Origin: Candidatus Zhuqueibacterota bacterium
GTDB lineage: Bacteria; Zhuqueibacterota; Zhuqueibacteria; Oceanimicrobiales; Oceanimicrobiaceae
Direction of reading: 5' to 3'
Assembly (NCBI GenBank): GCA_029262005.1
Contig: JAJDAG010000153.1
Coordinates: 1 to 62,897, forward strand
Length of the DNA stretch: 62,897 nucleotides
Shown piece by piece: positions 54,123-62,050 of the stretch. The position numbers and the translations under genes are program-made. The notes under the pieces were generated by a model. It was given only the letters and a program-made list of their open reading frames with translations. It had not been told where the DNA came from and made no database searches. Each line of letters starts with the position of its first letter. The first letter of the stretch is position 1.

Positions 54123-54536
54123 ATGAGAAAACTCTTAACCATGCTTAGTCTGGTAGCCCTGATCGCTGTGTTTGCATTAAACACAAGCAGTAATGCACAA
54201 CAGGAGCAAAAGAAAGCAGACAAGGAAACCAAGACCTCTGTTGAGCAAAAAGCAGACAATGACAGCAAAGATTCTGCAAAAAAAGAATGCAAATACAGTT
54301 CCGGTGACAAAGCTGCCTGCAAAGCCAAAAATGGTAAGGCAAAAAATTCAGAACACAAAAAAGAATGCTCAGCAAAGCATGCCGGCGAAAATGGCAAAGC
54401 ATGCTGCAAAGACAAAGCCGCTTGCGCTGCCAAGACCGATGCGGAAAAAGCGGCCTGCAAAGCCAAACATGGCGAAAAAGCTTCCAGCGATGCATCTGCT
54501 AGCAAAGACGCGGAAAAGACAGACACCAAGAAGTAG
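54123..54536 (+). CDS. secreted Cys/Lys-rich small protein
   Basis: The 137-residue protein has a signal peptide (MRKLLTMLSLVALIAVFALN, cleavage after about SNA) and a mature part made mostly of Lys, Ala, Glu, Asp and seven Cys. The Cys occur in phrases such as KKECKYSS, KAACKAK, KACCKDKAACAAK, KAACKAKHGEK, a metallothionein-like spacing but with few His. It has ACAGGAGAATCACG before the ATG; an open frame starts at 54069 but is weaker. It stands alone with a strong terminator. Probable periplasmic metal-binding protein; no known family recognised. Confidence 0.6.
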   Translation: MRKLLTMLSLVALIAVFALNTSSNAQQEQKKADKETKTSVEQKADNDSKDSAKKECKYSSGDKAACKAKNGKAKNSEHKKECSAKHAGENGKACCKDKAACAAKTDAEKAACKAKHGEKASSDASASKDAEKTDTKK

Positions 54537-54562
54537 CACAAAAACAGTTTTGAGTACTTTTT

Positions 54563-54595
54563 AAGGCGAGAGTTGCAAGGCTCTCGCCTTTTTTA
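54563..54595 (+). terminator. rho-independent terminator after the Cys/Lys-rich gene
   Basis: AGGCGAGAG and CTCTCGCCT pair perfectly around GTTGCAAGG-type loop bases, followed by TTTTTT. It closes the preceding gene. Confidence 0.8.
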
Positions 54596-54650
54596 TTGCG
54601 GATGTGCTTTTCAATGAGCCACTGATTTTTCCAACCCTTGTCACCGTTCT

Positions 54651-54795
54651 TGTCATGCCCGAAGTCTTCTATCGGGCATCCATTTCAAGACATAAAATTA
54701 TCCATCAAAGCTTTTGTGCTCAAGTAGTCATGTGTATAATTTGCTGATACCGGTTGCCTTTTCTGGATTCCTGCCAAAAGCATGCGGGAATGACA
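54651..54795. repeat. hairpin-type dispersed repeat, TGTCATGCCCG family
   Basis: It opens TGTCATGCCCGAAGTCTT and closes CATGCGGGAATGACA, so the ends form a terminal inverted repeat of about 13 bases around 120 bases. Another inner pair, ATCGGGCATCC and GGATTCCTGCC, is partly complementary. It belongs to the general class of hairpin repeats that end in GTCAT/ATGAC. No gene in it. Confidence 0.45.
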
Positions 54796-54845
54796 CGTAA
54801 AGGAAAACCGTCACGGCCCTCAATAAATGCCTGACAAAGCTACCC

Positions 54846-55056
54846 TGTCATTTCGAACCCGGCGTTGTTTGCCGGCGCGAAAAATCTGTTTAAGCACAGG
54901 ACTTCCGCTCAATTCCAAGGATCGTTGCCGCTCTGCTATCATATTGCCAGGACAGATTCCTCCACCGCTGAGAAACGCGCTGTTCGGAATAACATTTAAA
55001 GAAAACAGCTATCACTATCAACAAAATCATAGTATCGGTTTCAAAGTACACTTCAC
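54846..55056. repeat. hairpin dispersed repeat family D with tail, copy 1
   Basis: TGTCATTTCGAACCCGGCG at the left and CGCTGTTCGGAATAACA at 54994 form the inverted ends; inner pieces are GCCGGCGCGAAAAATCTG and CAGATTCCTCCACCGCTGAG. The same blocks in the same order occur at 58946-59095 and 62051-62240, and a right-hand part at 59370-59412. A tail ATCATAGTATCGGTTTCAAA follows here and at 62272. It fills the gap between the terminator and the GNAT gene. Confidence 0.65.
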
Positions 55057-55092
55057 TGCGCCTCAAGATAAATCCCATCAGCTAACTGATAA

Positions 55093-55548
55093 CTACGACT
55101 TGTTCGCCTTTGCAACCTGGCGTTTTCTTGCAAATATCTTTTGCTCCTTTTTCTCGGAATAGTCCAGCTTTAGATAAAATCTATGTGCCAATTCCCTTTT
55201 CACATTGCATCTCACCCTTACCGTGTCGCAATGATTCACATACTCTTCAAGATGCCTGACCAACCTGGAGCCAATTCCTTTTCCCCTATCTTCTTCTCTG
55301 ACAACAAGACCGGCTATTTCTAAAAACGGCGATGCTGTTAATCTTAATGCGACAAACCCGTGAACAAATCCAATTATCTCAGCTTCTCTTACAGCAACAA
55401 ATGCAAAGTGGTCCTGATTAGCGATTATTGAAGCAACTTGCTCTGCAACAACAGGCAAGCTGATATCATAGCCCAATTGCTTTGCAAGCGCAGCAATTGC
55501 CCTGGAATCCGATTCCTGAATGGCTCTTACTTGAACTGCTTCAGTCAT
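55093..55548 (-). CDS. GNAT-family N-acetyltransferase
   Basis: A 151-residue GNAT protein, VRAIQESDSRAIAALAKQLG at the start, VAVREAEIIGFVHGFVALRL, and the acetyl-CoA loop VVREEDRGKGIGSRLVRHLE (R/QxxGxG/A motif). Substrate is unknown. The ATG at 55548 has AAAGGA upstream. It stands alone between repeat families and a decayed gene. Confidence 0.85.
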   Translation of the reverse strand: MTEAVQVRAIQESDSRAIAALAKQLGYDISLPVVAEQVASIIANQDHFAFVAVREAEIIGFVHGFVALRLTASPFLEIAGLVVREEDRGKGIGSRLVRHLEEYVNHCDTVRVRCNVKRELAHRFYLKLDYSEKKEQKIFARKRQVAKANKS

Positions 55549-55616
55549 ATTTTAATATCCTTTACTCAAGTATCAAATTGACTTAAAGTCCACATTTTGC
55601 TTTTGCTGCTGACATT

Positions 55617-55890
55617 TCAACCCGGGTCCGTTAATTGAAACAACCTATTGGTAATCACGTTCCCCATTATGCCTACAACCGGGGATGTGACAAGACCGGG
55701 GAAATAACCACTTCCCCAAATCGTCAACAAAGGCAGCGCTATGCCGCTAAAATACGTAGCGACTCCAAAACACCAGATTGGAAAATAAGCGATCCGGGAA
55801 CACCTAAGACAGCAAACGCCCAAACTCCAGGCCGGAAAATATTAAACGCCACAAAGCTTGCCGCTGACACCTGAGTCAATCCGAATACTG
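55617..55890 (-). pseudogene. frameshifted remnant of a membrane protein
   Basis: Two minus-strand frames join: one reads SAVFGLTQVSAASFVAFNIF, RPGVWAFAVLGVPGSLIFQS and then turns into noise near 55770; the other resumes FGVATYFSGIALPLLTIWGS, PVVGIMGNVITNRLFQLTDP-stop. The joined sequence looks like two or three hydrophobic helices of a small membrane protein with no start codon. The end at 55617 is a natural stop. Family not recognised. It is downstream of, and converges with nothing; it may be the last part of a longer gene lost here. Confidence 0.45.
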
Positions 55891-55899
55891 CGCTTGCAC

Positions 55900-57684
55900 T
55901 TATTTCAACAGCAGCATTCTTTTGGTGGAAGTATGTTCTCCAACCCGCAGCTTGTAATAATATGACCCGCTACCCACGCGCCTGTCCGCGTCATTCCTGC
56001 CATCCCAGAGCACCGCGTATTCACCGGCAGAATTGTTTGCCGCAACCAGGGTTCGGACTTTCTTGCCCAGCAAGTCATAAATGGTCAACTCAACTTTGCC
56101 GGCCCGGGCCACAGAGTAGTTGATGGTGGTCGAAGGGTTAAACGGATTGGGATAATTTTGCTGCAATTGAAGCGTGTTCACAAGCTCAACAGGTTTCGCA
56201 GCGACTGCTGTTTCAGCGCTCGGGCCGGTGTTGTCGATAAGATGATTGATAATGGCTCTATTGATTCCGCCATTTTGACTGAGAGCCCCCACAATAAGTC
56301 GATAGGATTCGTCCGGGAAACTAGCCGTTTCAACATGAAAAATATAGGGTGGGGCACTAAAATCTTTCACCGCAAGTATCACAAAGGAGAGACCTTCTCC
56401 ATAGGGATCGTCTCCCTCAGGATAACCGAGAATAAATTTAACCGTATCAATGCCGGCGCCGTTAACCTGCCCCACATCGGGATCGAAAGCTGTTGCCTCA
56501 TAATCAACGCCACCCTTTATGGTCTTACCGAAAGCCGGGCTGACGATGTCGATAACCGGCAACGTATCAAGTCCAGCCTGTGGCACGACAACCCGGACTA
56601 TCAGTGAATCACTGTGCCTTTCGAGAACTTCAATTTCTATTCCGGCTTCCTGATCCCGCACTGTTTTACCCGGAACCAAAGCCGCATCCTGATAGTCCCT
56701 TTTTTCAGGCAGTGACCCGGGCGCCATATCCAGAAGTATTGATGATGATGAGTTCCGTGACTCTATTCGCGTTATCATCGCGCCGGTATTAGCCGAATCC
56801 TCCTGACTGCGGTAAAACACCCAGTAATCTGATATCGGGGTTCTGCGGATTCTTAGAGCGGTATATTCATTGACCGTAACACCGGCTAAAGGAGGTTTTT
56901 CCACGGCCCTTATGGTATAGGTTCCCGACTCTGAAACCGTCAGAATACTCTCGGGTGGAATCCAACCGAGGCGAAACTTATTCCGCGGATTGTAATGATG
57001 AAAATGGTGAACATCCCCCATGACATCAAATTTGTCGCCATATTCAATCAGTGTCCCGACTGTATCAATGGGGTTGGCGCTTGTGACCCGCCAGAAATTT
57101 GCGTGATTAAAGTCAAAGGTATGACCCACTTCATGGGCGGAAAGCGTGGGATTATCGCGGGTCATAAAAGATGTGCGCAGATTGACGCCCCCGATACCAG
57201 TAAAGGGTTGCGGCCAGATCTTTACCGTAAAAATAATCTCCCGGTCGTAATCACTCTCAAGGAAGCCGGCATCTTCAGCTATTTTAATTGCATCAGCACG
57301 GAGCCTGACAAACGACAACCTGTTTTCTAATTGATAGAAGGAAGTTGGTTGCGGCATCATCAGGACAGGCGTTACATCGATATCAAGCGCCAGTTTTTCG
57401 TAGGAGTTTGCCTTGAAGATGTCGTTAAGATTGTTTGCGTGGATTGGTGCCCGCTGCCCGGAGAGCACAACACGGTTATCATCAGGATAGATGACCCGAA
57501 TGAAAAGTACCTTGTGCACACCAAAAGTTGGCCGCGACATGATGTCACCGGGTGGTTCGGATTGAGCCGAAACCGCCATGGGCATAAGAATAAAGATAAT
57601 CAAAAACAAACATTGAACTGACCTTCCGGGCGCGTGCTTGCCGCCCAAGAGGGTCGTCAAAAGGAGAAACAATCTCTTTTTCAT
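55900..57684 (-). CDS. secreted zinc metallopeptidase with C-terminal sorting domain
   Basis: The 594-residue protein begins at 57684 behind GGAGGTAGCACT. A signal peptide ends near AVSAQS (residue 41). The catalytic zinc site is SAHEVGHTFDFNHANFW (HExxHxxxxxH, about residue 184) with YGDKFDVMGDVHHF as a Met-turn, the layout of M11 gametolysin-like or M6-type peptidases. A beta-rich region follows. The last 90 residues, QLQQNYPNPFNPSTTINYSV onward to KRMLLLK, are the FlgD-like/Por-type sorting domain, so it is exported to the surface or medium. Its neighbours are repeats. Confidence 0.82.
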   Translation of the reverse strand: MKKRLFLLLTTLLGGKHAPGRSVQCLFLIIFILMPMAVSAQSEPPGDIMSRPTFGVHKVLFIRVIYPDDNRVVLSGQRAPIHANNLNDIFKANSYEKLALDIDVTPVLMMPQPTSFYQLENRLSFVRLRADAIKIAEDAGFLESDYDREIIFTVKIWPQPFTGIGGVNLRTSFMTRDNPTLSAHEVGHTFDFNHANFWRVTSANPIDTVGTLIEYGDKFDVMGDVHHFHHYNPRNKFRLGWIPPESILTVSESGTYTIRAVEKPPLAGVTVNEYTALRIRRTPISDYWVFYRSQEDSANTGAMITRIESRNSSSSILLDMAPGSLPEKRDYQDAALVPGKTVRDQEAGIEIEVLERHSDSLIVRVVVPQAGLDTLPVIDIVSPAFGKTIKGGVDYEATAFDPDVGQVNGAGIDTVKFILGYPEGDDPYGEGLSFVILAVKDFSAPPYIFHVETASFPDESYRLIVGALSQNGGINRAIINHLIDNTGPSAETAVAAKPVELVNTLQLQQNYPNPFNPSTTINYSVARAGKVELTIYDLLGKKVRTLVAANNSAGEYAVLWDGRNDADRRVGSGSYYYKLRVGEHTSTKRMLLLK

Positions 57685-57800
57685 AGTGCTACCTCCGGAA
57701 TTGTGGTTGGTTTCATAGCAAGTGGTTTGCCTGTCACTTAATAATACAGCTTCTGCTATCCCTGCAAATGACTGGATAGCCGAACATTTATTGGTCTTCT

Positions 57801-57993
57801 AACCTGCTTTATTCATGAATTTGGCCACAGAGACACGGAGCACACTGAGATTACAAAACTTACAATAACTGCTCGCATTGAAGATAGTTTATAAGAAAAA
57901 GTGGCGATTCTCGTTGCTCTTAAACGCTAACCTTGTGTTTTTTCGACTCAGTGCGCTCTGTGTCTCTGAGGTTGATGCATAATTCTGGCAAAC
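57801..57993. repeat. dispersed repeat family B, copy 2 (palindromic)
   Basis: CAGAGACACGGAGCACACTGAG (about 57829-57850) pairs with CTCAGTGCGCTCTGTGTCTCTG (about 57947-57968) in 20 of 22 positions, so a transcript would fold into a long hairpin. The flanks CTGCTTTATTCATGAATTT and TTGATGCATAATTCTGGCAAAC align with the copy at 16171-16360. The rest of this 717-base gap (57685-58401) holds repeat E (58126-58211) and no gene. Confidence 0.6.
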
Positions 57994-58125
57994 AGCATAA
58001 GCCGTTGTTTAGAACTCCCCGGCCGGAAGAAACAGTCCGGCAATACAGTAATACCGGGTCTATTCATTCTTCAAATGCTGTTGTTGAACCTTGTCATGCA
58101 ATAACAATATCACCTGGGAGTCCGA

Positions 58126-58211
58126 GAGGATGTGGTGCAACACACGAACAGCACAATATAAGACACCCGTGGAATAATGTCAAATGTACTTTTGTTGCCC
58201 ATTGGAGTGGC
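58126..58211. repeat. diverged dispersed repeat E, copy 1
   Basis: AGAGGATGTGGTGCAACACA, ATAAGACACCCGTGGAATAA and TGTCAAATGTACTTTTGTTG align with 62339-62427 (GAAAGGGTGTGGGGAAATAA, ATAAGACACTTGCGTAATAA, AGTCAAATGTATTTTTGTGG). Identity is moderate but collinear over about 86 bases. Confidence 0.4.
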
Positions 58212-58401
58212 TTCGTGCAGAGGATTAAACGCCCTTTGCAGTGAGACAGCCATTCGCTCGTTCAAGGCGAATAGCAGAGGGATGTTGCACAGAATGACCA
58301 ACAAATTACAAAATCTTTGAATTCTCCCCCCTAAAGTATTCCCTGCAAAGAGCCGAAACATAATTCAATCATCTATTCTCTCACTATACACGGAGGTTAT
58401 T

Positions 58402-58791
58402 ATGTCGTTCCATTTCAAGTTGATTCCGCGTAAGAACCCGCAGGATGCGGCAGCGGCACCCAAGCATTATCCGCACATTGTCACGCAGGACAAGAAGGAT
58501 CTCATGGCGCTGGCAAAACGAATTTCCCGCAGCACCACCATGGGCGTGGGAGATGTGCACGGTGTTCTGCTCTCTCTCGAAGAAGAAATTATTGATGTTC
58601 TGCGCGATGGCGACTCAGTGGAGCTTGGCGATATTTGCATGATTTATCCTGCCGTCAATGGCACCGGCGTGGATAACCCGGCAGATTTCAACGCCGCAGC
58701 CCATATCACAAAGCGCGGCATTCGCATCCGCCCGCGAAAGAGCCTGGTGCACAAAGTATCTGATGTTCAGGTGCAGAAAGTTGACCTTTAG
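58402..58791 (+). CDS. long HU-family DNA-binding protein (Bacteroidetes type)
   Basis: The 129-residue protein begins SFHFKLIPRKNPQDAAAAPK, the N-terminal extension of the HU-HIG type, followed by DLMALAKRISRSTTMGVGDV, LLSLEEEIIDVLRDGDSVEL and GDICMIYPAVNG and a C-terminal RIRPRKSLVHKVSDVQ. It bends and compacts DNA as a homodimer. ATG 58402 has CGGAGGTTATT. A strong terminator follows, so it is a single-gene transcript. Confidence 0.9.
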   Translation: MSFHFKLIPRKNPQDAAAAPKHYPHIVTQDKKDLMALAKRISRSTTMGVGDVHGVLLSLEEEIIDVLRDGDSVELGDICMIYPAVNGTGVDNPADFNAAAHITKRGIRIRPRKSLVHKVSDVQVQKVDL

Positions 58792-58811
58792 CTCGTTTTG
58801 CTTCTCCATAG

Positions 58812-58848
58812 ACGCTCATGCCGCTACTTGGCATGGGCGTTATTTTTT
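58812..58848 (+). terminator. rho-independent terminator of the HU gene
   Basis: ACGCTCATGCC and GGCATGGGCGT form an 11-base stem with one G-T pair around GCTACTT-like bases, followed by TATTTTTT. Confidence 0.8.
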
Positions 58849-58945
58849 GCTCTTCCCCGCACTTTCGCTTCAAACCAACCGTTATTTCCCCGTCAACTCA
58901 GTAAATAAGAAACTTAAGTCCCCGCACTGAATGCCAAATCAACCA

Positions 58946-59095
58946 TGTCATTTCGAACCCGGCGTTCCTGGCCGGCGTGAGAAATCTGACGACGAACCGG
59001 TAATTCGGTTCAATTTCATGGGTTGTTACCGAACTTCTGTAGCAGTTCTTGGACAGATTCCGCCACCACTGCGAAACGCGCTGTTCGCAATGACG
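58946..59095. repeat. hairpin dispersed repeat family D, copy 2
   Basis: Left end TGTCATTTCGAACCCGGCG, then GGCCGGCGTGAGAAATCTG, the right half CAGATTCCGCCACCACTGCG and the end CTGTTCGCAATGAC. The layout equals that of 54846-54994, so both derive from one element. Confidence 0.65.
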
Positions 59096-59129
59096 GACTG
59101 GGAACTCTGCAACGGCAATTCTAATGCCT

Positions 59130-59345
59130 CACCCCGGGTGTCTTCCAGACCCCGGGTGTGTCGAACCACCTAAACGCAACAATTGAATAAACATTAGACG
59201 ACTGCAATGCGGAACAACTGCAGCAAAAAAACTGCCCGGCTGTAGAAATCAAGGCGCTGACAGAGAGACCTGTCTTCAAAACAAAGTTCAGGTGTAAGCA
59301 AACACCCGGGGAGCTCACTTGCGTTCACACACCCGGGGTTTATGC
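59130..59345. repeat. long imperfect inverted repeat around CCCCGGGTGT
   Basis: The left arm contains CACCCCGGGTGT and ACCCCGGGTGTGTCGAACC, the right arm AACACCCGGGGAGCTC and TTCACACACCCGGGGTTT. Four copies of the CCCCGGGTGT word in opposite orientation enclose about 120 bases without an open frame. Probably a palindromic mobile repeat. No gene lies here. Confidence 0.5.
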
Positions 59346-59369
59346 TGCAATACTGCTAACGTGCTATAG

Positions 59370-59412
59370 CAGATTCCGCCACCGCTGCGAAACACGCTGT
59401 TCGCAATGACAG
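59370..59412. repeat. hairpin dispersed repeat family D, right-half fragment
   Basis: CAGATTCCGCCACCGCTGCG followed by AAACACGCTGTTCGCAATGA and CAG equals the right half of the family D element at 59054-59095 with few changes. The left half is missing, so it is a truncated copy 100 bases before the Roc-COR gene's 3' end. Confidence 0.6.
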
Positions 59413-59500
59413 AGCTGGCAATTGTTGCTCCTAAGTGTTGTGTTCATAAAGACAACCGGCTCTATCAACCTCCTGCTTTTTCAACACCGGCGGTGGCACC

Positions 59501-61981
59501 TTACATCAAACTCACCCATTGCGCTATCGCGTTGCAACCTTGAGCAATTTCTTTGGCAATGCCTATCCCGTTTTTAACACCTTTCACGGCTTTGTTTAGC
59601 TTGGACTTATCATCCGATAATTCACTCAACAAATCCTGCAACCAGTTGACTATCCCTTCTTTCTTCACCTCTTCCTTGCTCTCGCACTTTTCCACATCTT
59701 CTAATGCTTTTGCTACATCTTTCAGCTCTTTTGCCTCTTGTTCATTACCGCTTTTAGTTAGGAGCTGAGCCAAGTAGTTCAACCTTCCTTGTAGCGTAGT
59801 ATTGCTTTCATAAAAGTTAAAAGTAGTATGGCTTGAATAGTCATCGCCAATTTGGTCCCCTTGCCAGCCGAATATCAGGTTCCCCTTTTCTATTTTGTAG
59901 AGATTAACAACCCGACCCATTGGAATATCCTGATCAGTGAAATCATCATAGTAGGGCTTCCCTCTTTTATCATGGTTGTAAATCTTACTATCCGGCAACC
60001 ACAAAGGGTGTTTCTCCTCCACATCATCAGGTATTTCCCCAAACCGCTCGACCCTGTACTGCAACTCCGGCTTATCACTTTTATAGGTATTAAAAATAGC
60101 ATTCAGCGTTTCCCTTAATGCGTCAACGTAGTTTGTTTTGTCTTTTCCCTGTACGGCAACGCTAATGGTGCGGTCCTCTTCCCTAACCAATGCAGTGCTG
60201 CCTTTGCCATCTTCTAATACAACGCCATAACGCCAGACAAAATGGTATTTTATTTCCTGATTATGCCGCACGATAAAACGGGAAATGGTATTGGGCGGCA
60301 ACGGTTGCTCTGCTTTGTACCGCAGCATCAGGCTCTCACCCACAGGAAACTCAGGCAGCATTGCCGGCCGGTCTTCCTTTAACAAATGTGGTATAATTAA
60401 ACGTTTTTCATGATCCGTTTCATAGGCCAGTTCATAATGCTTCATCAACTCGAAGAGAAAGTTGTGTTGGTCTTCCGGATAACGAATTGCGTCCTCTTCA
60501 AATACTGTAACAAAATCATTCAGGGTTAAAGAATGCTTCTTTTCTTCATGCACCCAATTGATAATTTTATAGACGCCATGACTTATCCATTCCGGATTTA
60601 GTACCAGGGTATCAAACGCCTCCATGTTTTTATACCACAAACTGACGCCAAGAAAATGCAGATCTTTTAATAGCTTCTCTATATCCTCAATCTCGTATTT
60701 CGCCGCTATCTCGTCGAACGCCTTTCTGGTGATATGTTCCTGGCATTTCTCCTTTTCTCCCTTGCAAAAGAGACTTTCCAATTCATCCTTTACCTTGTAG
60801 TAACTTGTCGGAATCTCCTGCTTTTCCCAGGAAGGATTGTTTTCGATAAACCCGGCCACCTCTTTTCGAAAAGCCTCTAAATCGGCTTCATCATCCTGAA
60901 TGGAAAAGGTGTGAACCCCGGCAATGGGATATTTCTCCTTTAAGGTGTTGGTATTAATATCCACACTGTGCTCGTCACGTTTGTTGACCAAAATAATGGC
61001 CCTGGAGTTTCCGCCGTAATTTTGCATGTGGTCCAGCCAGTATTCCAACCGGTTTCTCTCTTCAGTACGGCCGTCATAAACCATGATATACAGGCAGCGT
61101 TCCGACAAGAAAAACTGATGTACCGCATGCGTCACCGTATGACCGGCAAAATCCCAGATACGCACATTGATGTTTTCATCCTCCAACTTCCACAGCGTAG
61201 TATCAACGCCGGCAGTGCTTTCTTTATCTGTGGTCATGATTGCCTGAGGGTCAACCAACCTTCTTGCCAGACATGTTTTTCCAGCGCCTTTATCGCCCAA
61301 TATTAGAATGCGCGCTTCATTCAGCCGCTGCGCGCCTTTTTCCAGTTGCTCTAAATAGTTGGCAACAGAAGCTGCGCCTCGCGCTCGTATTTCTTTGGGC
61401 ACATTCAAACGTCTTTCAAGCGCCTCTTTATCCAATACAAATCCATCATCAAAGATCTGTTTATACAACTGCCCCCAATAGGCGCAACCTTCAGCCTCAA
61501 GTGCTTTTTGAAACTCACCCCAAACTTCAGCAGACACATTGGCAGCCCCCCACTCCCCCTCTTTAATGGCTTTAATATCTTGCAAGATTGAAGGTTTGAG
61601 ATCTATATTGTATGTGTCAGCGGCGGCGGAGGAGGCGGCGAAGGCGGCGGCTCTGGCGGTGTCGGCGGCGGCGTAGGCGGCTCTGGCGGCAGCTCTGGCG
61701 GCGGCGGCTCTGGCGGCGTCGGCGGCTCTGGCGGCAGCTCTGGCGGCGGCGGCTCTGGCGGCGGCGTCGGCGTAGGCGGCTCTGGCGGCGACATCTAAAG
61801 CATAAAAAAGAGCATATAAATGCTTTTTCCTGTCTGCTTCAGGCCAAAAACCAAAACTACCACGCCCCCCCAAAAAGGGCAACGCACGCACACCACAACG
61901 CCAGGCAAACTGCACTACCTGCTTTCTATCAAGCTTCTTTAGTTCTTTTTCTACTTTCTTCTCGAATGTATCTGAGCGCAT
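59501..61981 (-). CDS. Roc-COR GTPase with Ala/Arg-rich expandable segment
   Basis: The 826-residue protein reads as four parts. (1) Residues 1-63: a small helical head (VVQFAWRCGVRALPFLGGRG, ADRKKHLYALFYALDVAA). (2) Residues 64-121: Ala-rich with regular Arg, coded by GCC/GCG-type triplets, including a 15-residue unit repeated twice. (3) Residues 225-400: a Roc G-domain, P-loop LILGDKGAGKTCLARRL, switch motif RIWDFAGH, NKRD for base recognition; a COR-like dimerisation region follows (about 430-620, FLGVSLWYKNMEAFDTLVLN). (4) A C-terminal tail with a helix GVKNGIGIAKEIAQGCNAIA, like effector-associated modules in bacterial conflict proteins. No LRR and no kinase domain is present. It stands alone with repeats on both sides, a location typical for accessory defence-like genes; the defence role is inference. 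Confidence 0.75.
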   Translation of the reverse strand: MRSDTFEKKVEKELKKLDRKQVVQFAWRCGVRALPFLGGRGSFGFWPEADRKKHLYALFYALDVAARAAYADAAARAAAARAAARAADAARAAAARAAARAAYAAADTARAAAFAASSAAADTYNIDLKPSILQDIKAIKEGEWGAANVSAEVWGEFQKALEAEGCAYWGQLYKQIFDDGFVLDKEALERRLNVPKEIRARGAASVANYLEQLEKGAQRLNEARILILGDKGAGKTCLARRLVDPQAIMTTDKESTAGVDTTLWKLEDENINVRIWDFAGHTVTHAVHQFFLSERCLYIMVYDGRTEERNRLEYWLDHMQNYGGNSRAIILVNKRDEHSVDINTNTLKEKYPIAGVHTFSIQDDEADLEAFRKEVAGFIENNPSWEKQEIPTSYYKVKDELESLFCKGEKEKCQEHITRKAFDEIAAKYEIEDIEKLLKDLHFLGVSLWYKNMEAFDTLVLNPEWISHGVYKIINWVHEEKKHSLTLNDFVTVFEEDAIRYPEDQHNFLFELMKHYELAYETDHEKRLIIPHLLKEDRPAMLPEFPVGESLMLRYKAEQPLPPNTISRFIVRHNQEIKYHFVWRYGVVLEDGKGSTALVREEDRTISVAVQGKDKTNYVDALRETLNAIFNTYKSDKPELQYRVERFGEIPDDVEEKHPLWLPDSKIYNHDKRGKPYYDDFTDQDIPMGRVVNLYKIEKGNLIFGWQGDQIGDDYSSHTTFNFYESNTTLQGRLNYLAQLLTKSGNEQEAKELKDVAKALEDVEKCESKEEVKKEGIVNWLQDLLSELSDDKSKLNKAVKGVKNGIGIAKEIAQGCNAIAQWVSLM
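61676..61765. repeat. tandem duplication of a 45-bp unit inside the Roc-COR gene
   Basis: 61676-61720 and 61721-61765 are 44 of 45 identical (GGCGGCTCTGGCGGCAGCTC...; the final GTC versus GGC differs). On the minus strand each copy codes AARAAAARAAARAA followed by D or Y. The unit is in frame, so copy-number change would lengthen or shorten the Ala-rich segment by 15 residues without disrupting the GTPase. Confidence 0.8.
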
Positions 61982-62050
61982 TGTTTCTTTCTGCCTTGTT
62001 GCTAAAATTTTTGTCTATTCAAGGTTACGCCTGGCCGTGCGCACCCCCAT

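Noticed and set aside
55858-57684. Plus-strand frames over 56158-57621
   Set aside because: All are shadows of the minus-strand metallopeptidase, whose motifs, signal peptide and sorting domain are clear.
61603-61794. Minus-strand frame made of Pro/Glu repeats
   Set aside because: Out-of-frame reading of the same Ala-rich triplet repeat inside a recognised gene.
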